Under the pieces are notes generated by a model, which did not search any database, was not told the DNA's origin, and worked only from the letters and a program-made list of their open reading frames with translations. Positions 59,701 through 64,000 of a stretch of 64,000 bases of DNA are shown here, in pieces. The translations under genes were made by a program, and so were the position numbers. Numbering within the stretch: position 1 is the stretch's first letter; each line of letters begins with the position of its first letter. This DNA is from Pempheris klunzingeri (lineage: Eukaryota; Chordata; Actinopteri; Acropomatiformes; Pempheridae), in assembly GCF_042242105.1 (NCBI RefSeq), contig NC_092029.1, positions 19,082,885 through 19,146,884 on the forward strand. The letters are read 5' to 3'.

Positions 59701-62700
59701 TAATAATTCATAATTTGATATTTTCCTATAGACCCCTTTTTTTCCTCATGTCTCTGTATGTTGAAGAGTTGCGATCATAAAGCCCTGGCATACCCACACA
59801 TTTTTCACTTTGCACCACGAGTTGTACTGCCCCCCCCCCCCCCTAAAAAATTCATAATTATATAAACTATATAACTTAGGTCACATATGGTCGAATGATT
59901 TAAGGTCTTTTATGATAAATGCATCAAGTCAATGAATCCTCACCTCTGAACGGTTACATTCAGGTACTCAAAGCCATTCAATCCTTTAAACGCAGTTACG
60001 AGCTTTGAAAAGAGAATGGAATTTGATCATTTATTTTTGATTTATGTCGTCAAAGAATCGTCAAAGAATATCTAAGTACAAATCTGTGTTGATAGTGAGA
60101 TGTACCTGGGCTGTTTTGTCAAAATCCCAGGTTGTGGCACTCAGCGTAACTGATCCATTGATGTGAACTGTGTTGATTGCAAACATTATCATAAGTTTCA
60201 GTTCAGCATATGTATCCATATGAAAAAAAAATCTAACAACACAGTAGTATGCACTTCCAGATGTTATTCCATTATATCACATTAATTCACCAAATACAAT
60301 AAATCATTGACAGAAAATAGCAGTACTACAAAAAAGGAGGGGAATCTGTCGTGCATTAGGACTGTTACCTTTGACTTTGGCAATGCAGAGTGGTGTGATG
60401 TCAGACACAGTTGCACTGCAAGAAGTCTCATTGCAGCACTTGTGAGTGTAGCACACTTCGTTGCTCCAAATGTATCCATTAGAGCAGTTGCAAGTGGACT
60501 CATCTCCAACAATTAGGCACTCTAGACAGAGAAGTACAATTATCAAATCCCTGAAAACTTGGCTTCAAATCAAAGTATTTCTCTCTAACTCTAACTGTCT
60601 CTTGTATAACTACAAAGTATTCAACAGTCAAAGTTAAATTTTGGGAAAAGACATCTTTAGTAATTATTTATCAATAGAAAGAACACAAGAGCACTGATCT
60701 GCTTCATCAGGAGTGGGTTTTGGTTGTAGGTTTGGTTTGTCCATCTTCTTACACCACAGTTTGATTCAAATGTTCCTAAACTCCAATTGGAGTATAGAAA
60801 TATATTCTTTTTCTAACTGATCCTCGCTCACCTCAAGCCAGCATGGAAAAAAGACACACTGAAAAATCTCAAGGTCAGCGTCTATCATAGCGGGACTAAT
60901 GTTTGGCTTGCTCACCCAACCCATAAATACTGGCTATCCTCCTTTGGCTCATAGGGCTGCAGATCCATAAAACTTCTATTTAAAATTGTGGGGTCTAGGA
61001 GCCCAGGAGAGAAGACTACAGTCTTTCCTCTCAACTGGATCTTGTTGGATTTTGAATGTGTGCACCTCCTGCAAACCTCTACATGTTACCTAACTTCCTG
61101 GATCTGAGTCCTTCTCTATGATGATAAGGAAGAGTTTTTCATTTCAACCTTATATTAACAACAACAGGTTTGATAGCCATGCCAATCAGTACTGATGAAT
61201 TTACTGTGGCAGGTGGTGAGATTCCAGGCTTTTTAAAACTCGAAGATGTGTATCAGTACTCAGTGTGTCTTTTCATTCCTGAAATGTGGATTTGCTTCAT
61301 ATTACAATAACTGACTCATGCTGAGCTGTCTTATATGCCCTCTACCTCCATCTATTTCTACTAAGAAAAGAAAAAAATGTTCCAGCACAATACCTGCTAC
61401 TAGTTCAGTGCACAGGAGGGTCACTGTGTGGTGTTCTTTGCTCCCTGTCACTTGGAGTTCACCTGTCGTATTCAAAAGCAATAGGATGGTCGTGGCTTCC
61501 AGTGTGACGTTACTCTCCACCATCAGTTCACCAGTGAAGACGACATCTACAATCATATGAGATATTTTTATATGTTTCTATGAGAGGCACGGACATCACA
61601 GCAATTGAGTACTATTGAAGGCATTGGAACTTCTGCTTTTAAAATGATCCATTTAGACCCTCCCACTCCCATGTTTTCACCACGCTCAAACTAGGTTCAT
61701 TGTCTACCCATTATCAAATCCATTCTAATTGCTTATTGAATTAGAGAGAATCAGTTAAATTCCATAACGTTTTCAGTGCTACCTCACACCTGCATGGGTC
61801 GACCTGCCAATGGGTTCGGACAGGTGATTCCAAAAGTGACATTGCAGCGTTTCAAGTAGCCTAAGTTATTTATAACTTACTGAAACATACAAACAAACAC
61901 ACACACACCTTGGAGAGCACCATGGCCCTCCATCCTTGTCTCAGTCAGTAATGCATAAATATGGCAGTGTGCGTTTCATGTCTGGTTTGGGTGGTTGATT
62001 ATACGTATAATCTGGCAGAGCAGATCGGCTCTTACAATGTACGTCTTACCCGTACTCGCACATCATACACATACCCACAGCACACTGCTAAGAGTCATTG
62101 TTGGCCAGATGGCAAATAGCTGAGTTCAGGTGGGTCACCACAAAATGCTGAAATTGATTACTTACTGAAAATCAAAGCTTGACATTTGACTAAATGTCCA
62201 TACTTTGTTCCAAAGTCTCTATACTCACTGACAGCAGCCTTACTGTTTTATTTAGTGTCTCATATAGATATATAGAAAGTAAGTAGGGTCTATATATAAT
62301 GTATATATCAATTTCCTGTTCCACAAAGCTACTATTATGTTATCTAACCAATGTGTATGTGAACACCAAGCCACCAAGATATCTGGTACCTGGTACCTGC
62401 TGGTTACACCATAATGTGAATTTGAGACTCAGGCCTTCGATTCTGGTGATTCTTCATCGTGGTATAAATGATGGAAGATGAATGTAGTTAATCGAAGAAT
62501 GCATGGGTGCTCTTTGACTACAGCTGTCCCCTCCACTTTACTCACTGATTTGATAACATTAAAGAAATTGATTTAACAGAAACTGCAATAGCATGACGGC
62601 ATAAAGACATTATGAAAGATGGCTTTGAATTAGTAATTGAAGCAATTTCTGTACTGTAAGATTTTTAATACCTTCAAATCTGTAATCTGGGATTCCTCAC

Positions 62701-63785
62701 TTTCTCTGGATGGAATTACCAAATGCTATTAGGGTAGGTAAAAGTATCAAACCACCTATTAGAAGTCACCAGAATACACAGAAAAGCATCTACTCTGTTG
62801 CAAGTTTTGTGTGGTGTGATTGTCCATATTATTTATGCAGCATTAAATTGATGATGCCGTGCAACAATAAAACAAAAATGCACTATCTGGAAATTAAGAT
62901 TTTGTAAGAAAACATAATGTTGGAGCAATGCTGAAAACATAGGTAGAGGACAAATGCATCCATATTGTCGAAAAAAAGACTGAAAAATAATTAAAAGGAA
63001 ACTGAAAAGTGGAAACGCATACTGATTAACCATGCACACACATATATACTGTACATTGGATACATGCATATACTCATGTACAGTATCTACAAAGTTGTTG
63101 CTCTGTATGAACTGTCTGCAAACCACTAGTCTGTTGTGCAACAATTTTTATTCTGAGGTTAGGAGGTTAAATAAAAGTTGTTGTGCAACCCAGCATTACA
63201 GTATGATAGCTTCTTCTGTCTTCATCTCATCAATAGGTTCAAGACCATAAAAACAGCTGGCTGCTCAGTTCACCACAATTGAACAATTGAAGATTCACTT
63301 TGGTGCAAAGTTTTCTCATTTGGTGAGACCTGGCCTTTAATACTAAAACTGCAAGTTTTCAAAGGAATTTCACAGAAGTGCTTTATGTGACTCACCTGTT
63401 GCGAAGACCTGCAATGGTAAGAATAGGCAAACAGAATTAGTTCTGCCACAGGGGTAATTCAATCTTATGTCACATTAAGATATATAAGTGTTGTATTTTT
63501 AGCATGCCAAATATATACAAAGTTAGATTTTGTTATTTTAATTTGTAGTCACTGAATACAACTCTTTATACACAGGTAAAACTAAATTGTGTTCAATGCA
63601 CACAATAGAATTTTAGAATATGAAAATAACATTGAAGTAGAAATATAAAAAAGAATCACATGGTTATAGTCCTCCCCCCAAAAACACAATATAAAATACA
63701 CACAACGGATTAGACTAAGAGCCATCTTTACCTCAGAGTAGATGTACACAGCTCCAAGAAGAAGCACAAACGCCTTGGAGTACAT
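50732..63785 (-). CDS. adgrf5-like: adhesion G-protein-coupled receptor, subfamily F (ADGRF5-like)
   Basis: Minus-strand exons: 63732-63785, 63396-63408, 61394-61546, 60369-60521, 60106-60167, 59944-60002, 58740-58864, 57724-57954, 56953-57195, 56619-56756, 56265-56464, 55239-55424, 52960-54255, 52423-52464 (985 codons, phases consistent), then tentative tail exons 51765-51783 and 50729-50769, which would end the protein at about 1004 aa. Signal peptide 1-18; Cys-rich module CNCSNGYIWSNEVC; SEA (about 125-206); two Ig-like regions (about 207-410); hormone-receptor-like Cys module (411-477); GAIN; GPS with CYHLTSF (cut between L708 and T709); seven-helix domain from about 722, closed by GLSILLTGCLAEQK. 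Exon 57724-57954 uses a GC donor. ADGRF5 controls lung surfactant in mammals; the fish ligand is unknown. ADGRF5 adjoins MEP1A in human, which supports the subtype. ADGRF1 or F3 remain possible. Confidence 0.88.
51279..51475. repeat. perfect 34-bp inverted repeat, 129-bp loop
   Basis: Arms at 51279-51312 and 51442-51475 are exact reverse complements; the left arm begins TTGAATTGACTCCTGGGGAT. The loop is CpG-poor and non-coding. The left flank (51180-51260) is CpG-richer and includes an ATTGG box (51219-51223). It lies inside the last introns of the adhesion receptor gene if the tentative tail exons are right. Possible origins are a young foldback element or an inverted retroposon tail (the GGGGATCTATAAAG block recalls the CTTTATTxATCCCC ends elsewhere in the window). 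Confidence 0.85.
55517..56008 (+). repeat. dispersed repeat, longer copy of the 28270-28520 family
   Basis: Starts with (TTCAA)n, TTTTATTTTGTATAGCCCAA and TATCACAACAGAGTGTCTCA. It continues past the point where the brox copy ends, through CCTCCGGGAGCACCACAGTG, into two tandem ~43-bp units (about 55848-55934) with CCACATCAGCAGGACCAGGA. It ends with an AATAAAGTTCTGTTCTATTC tail (about 55986-56005). The tail and 5' variation suggest a retroposon or a LINE/SINE 3' end. It sits in an intron of the adhesion receptor. Confidence 0.75.
57597..57672 (+). repeat. 3' fragment of the SINE-type repeat
   Basis: GATTGGCTCCAGCCCCCACG and AAGGATAAGACAATGGATGG match the end of the element at 530-876. It lies in the GC-AG intron of the adhesion receptor. 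Confidence 0.55.
59831..59844. repeat. poly-C tract
   Basis: About 14 consecutive C in an intron of the adhesion receptor. Confidence 0.85.
61547..63395. other. large intron of the adhesion receptor gene
   Basis: The intron between the 13-nt exon at 63396-63408 and the exon at 61394-61546. It contains a short CA tract (about 61897-61908) and TA-rich runs near 62258-62310. I see no further exon or clear transposon. Confidence 0.5.
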
Positions 63786-64000
63786 TGTTACCTTAGTGGG
63801 AAAAATACTAAGATACGACAAGATGAGAAGATGAATACTGTAAACACTACATACACCTTTCAGTTACACAGATATGACCATGGTGAATCAGTGTGCAGGA
63901 TAATTGGTGTGAAGGAATATACGAAGAATATCAAAAACATAAATAATGCCCTGTAAATTCAATAATTTACATAATTATCATCACAGTAAATGTATGATAA
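63786..64000 (-). promoter_or_regulatory. 5' leader region of the adhesion receptor
   Basis: On the minus strand an acceptor-like TTTTCCCACTAAG ends just before GTAACAATG, so the start-codon exon probably begins at 63791 and a leader exon lies upstream, outside the window. An in-frame ATG at 63819-63821 lies beyond that acceptor and would add 12 residues before the signal peptide, so I prefer the ATG at 63785. Confidence 0.4.

Noticed and set aside
1-64000. CRISPR arrays, bacterial operons or phage-type systems
   Set aside because: All repeats are eukaryotic microsatellites, transposons or tandem repeats, and all real genes are intron-bearing vertebrate genes except the naturally intronless mgat2.

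Overview
The window is nuclear DNA from a ray-finned fish, most likely a teleost. Genes are split by short GT-AG introns, long AT-rich stretches carry many CA/TA microsatellites, and the mobile elements are types common in teleosts: Tc1/mariner and piggyBac miniature elements, a tRNA-like SINE and LINE tails. I cannot name the species. No prokaryotic features (operons, CRISPR, ribosome binding sites) are present.

Bases 1-20000 form a gene-poor flank. It holds a SINE, three copies of a ~184-bp tandem repeat, a TTAA-bounded piggyBac-type miniature element, LINE tails, a Tc1-like element with ~100-bp inverted ends, and several microsatellites. From 20.0 to 23.2 kb lies the single-exon Golgi glycosyltransferase gene mgat2. 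From 23.7 to ~32.3 kb lies brox (12 coding exons, 410 aa, ending in a CaaX prenylation motif). From ~34.1 to 35.9 kb lies fam177b (4 coding exons, 184 aa). A tRNA-Ser(GCU) gene follows at 36.1 kb on the minus strand.

From 37.3 to 49.8 kb two meprin A alpha-like metalloproteases stand head to tail. Both have the astacin zinc site and the MAM and MATH domains. The upstream copy stops after MATH, so it should be secreted. The downstream copy continues into an EGF module and a membrane anchor. From 63.8 down to ~50.7 kb the minus strand carries a subfamily F adhesion GPCR with SEA, two Ig-like, hormone-receptor-like, GAIN/GPS and seven-helix parts. It converges tail to tail with the second meprin. 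One of its introns uses a GC donor.

From what I remember of the human map, BROX and FAM177B are neighbours on 1q and MEP1A and ADGRF5 are neighbours on 6p. The 1.5-kb stretch with the tRNA gene and a perfect CTCF-core match at 36766 is therefore a junction between two ancestral neighbourhoods. The genes do not form one pathway. The meprin-ADGRF group is a set of epithelial cell-surface and secreted proteins, while mgat2, brox and fam177b look like widely used cellular genes. I found no wholly new system. The most interesting points are the anchored/soluble meprin pair, the GC-AG intron, a perfect 34-bp inverted repeat at 51.3-51.5 kb and the unnamed tandem repeat at 2.6-3.0 kb.
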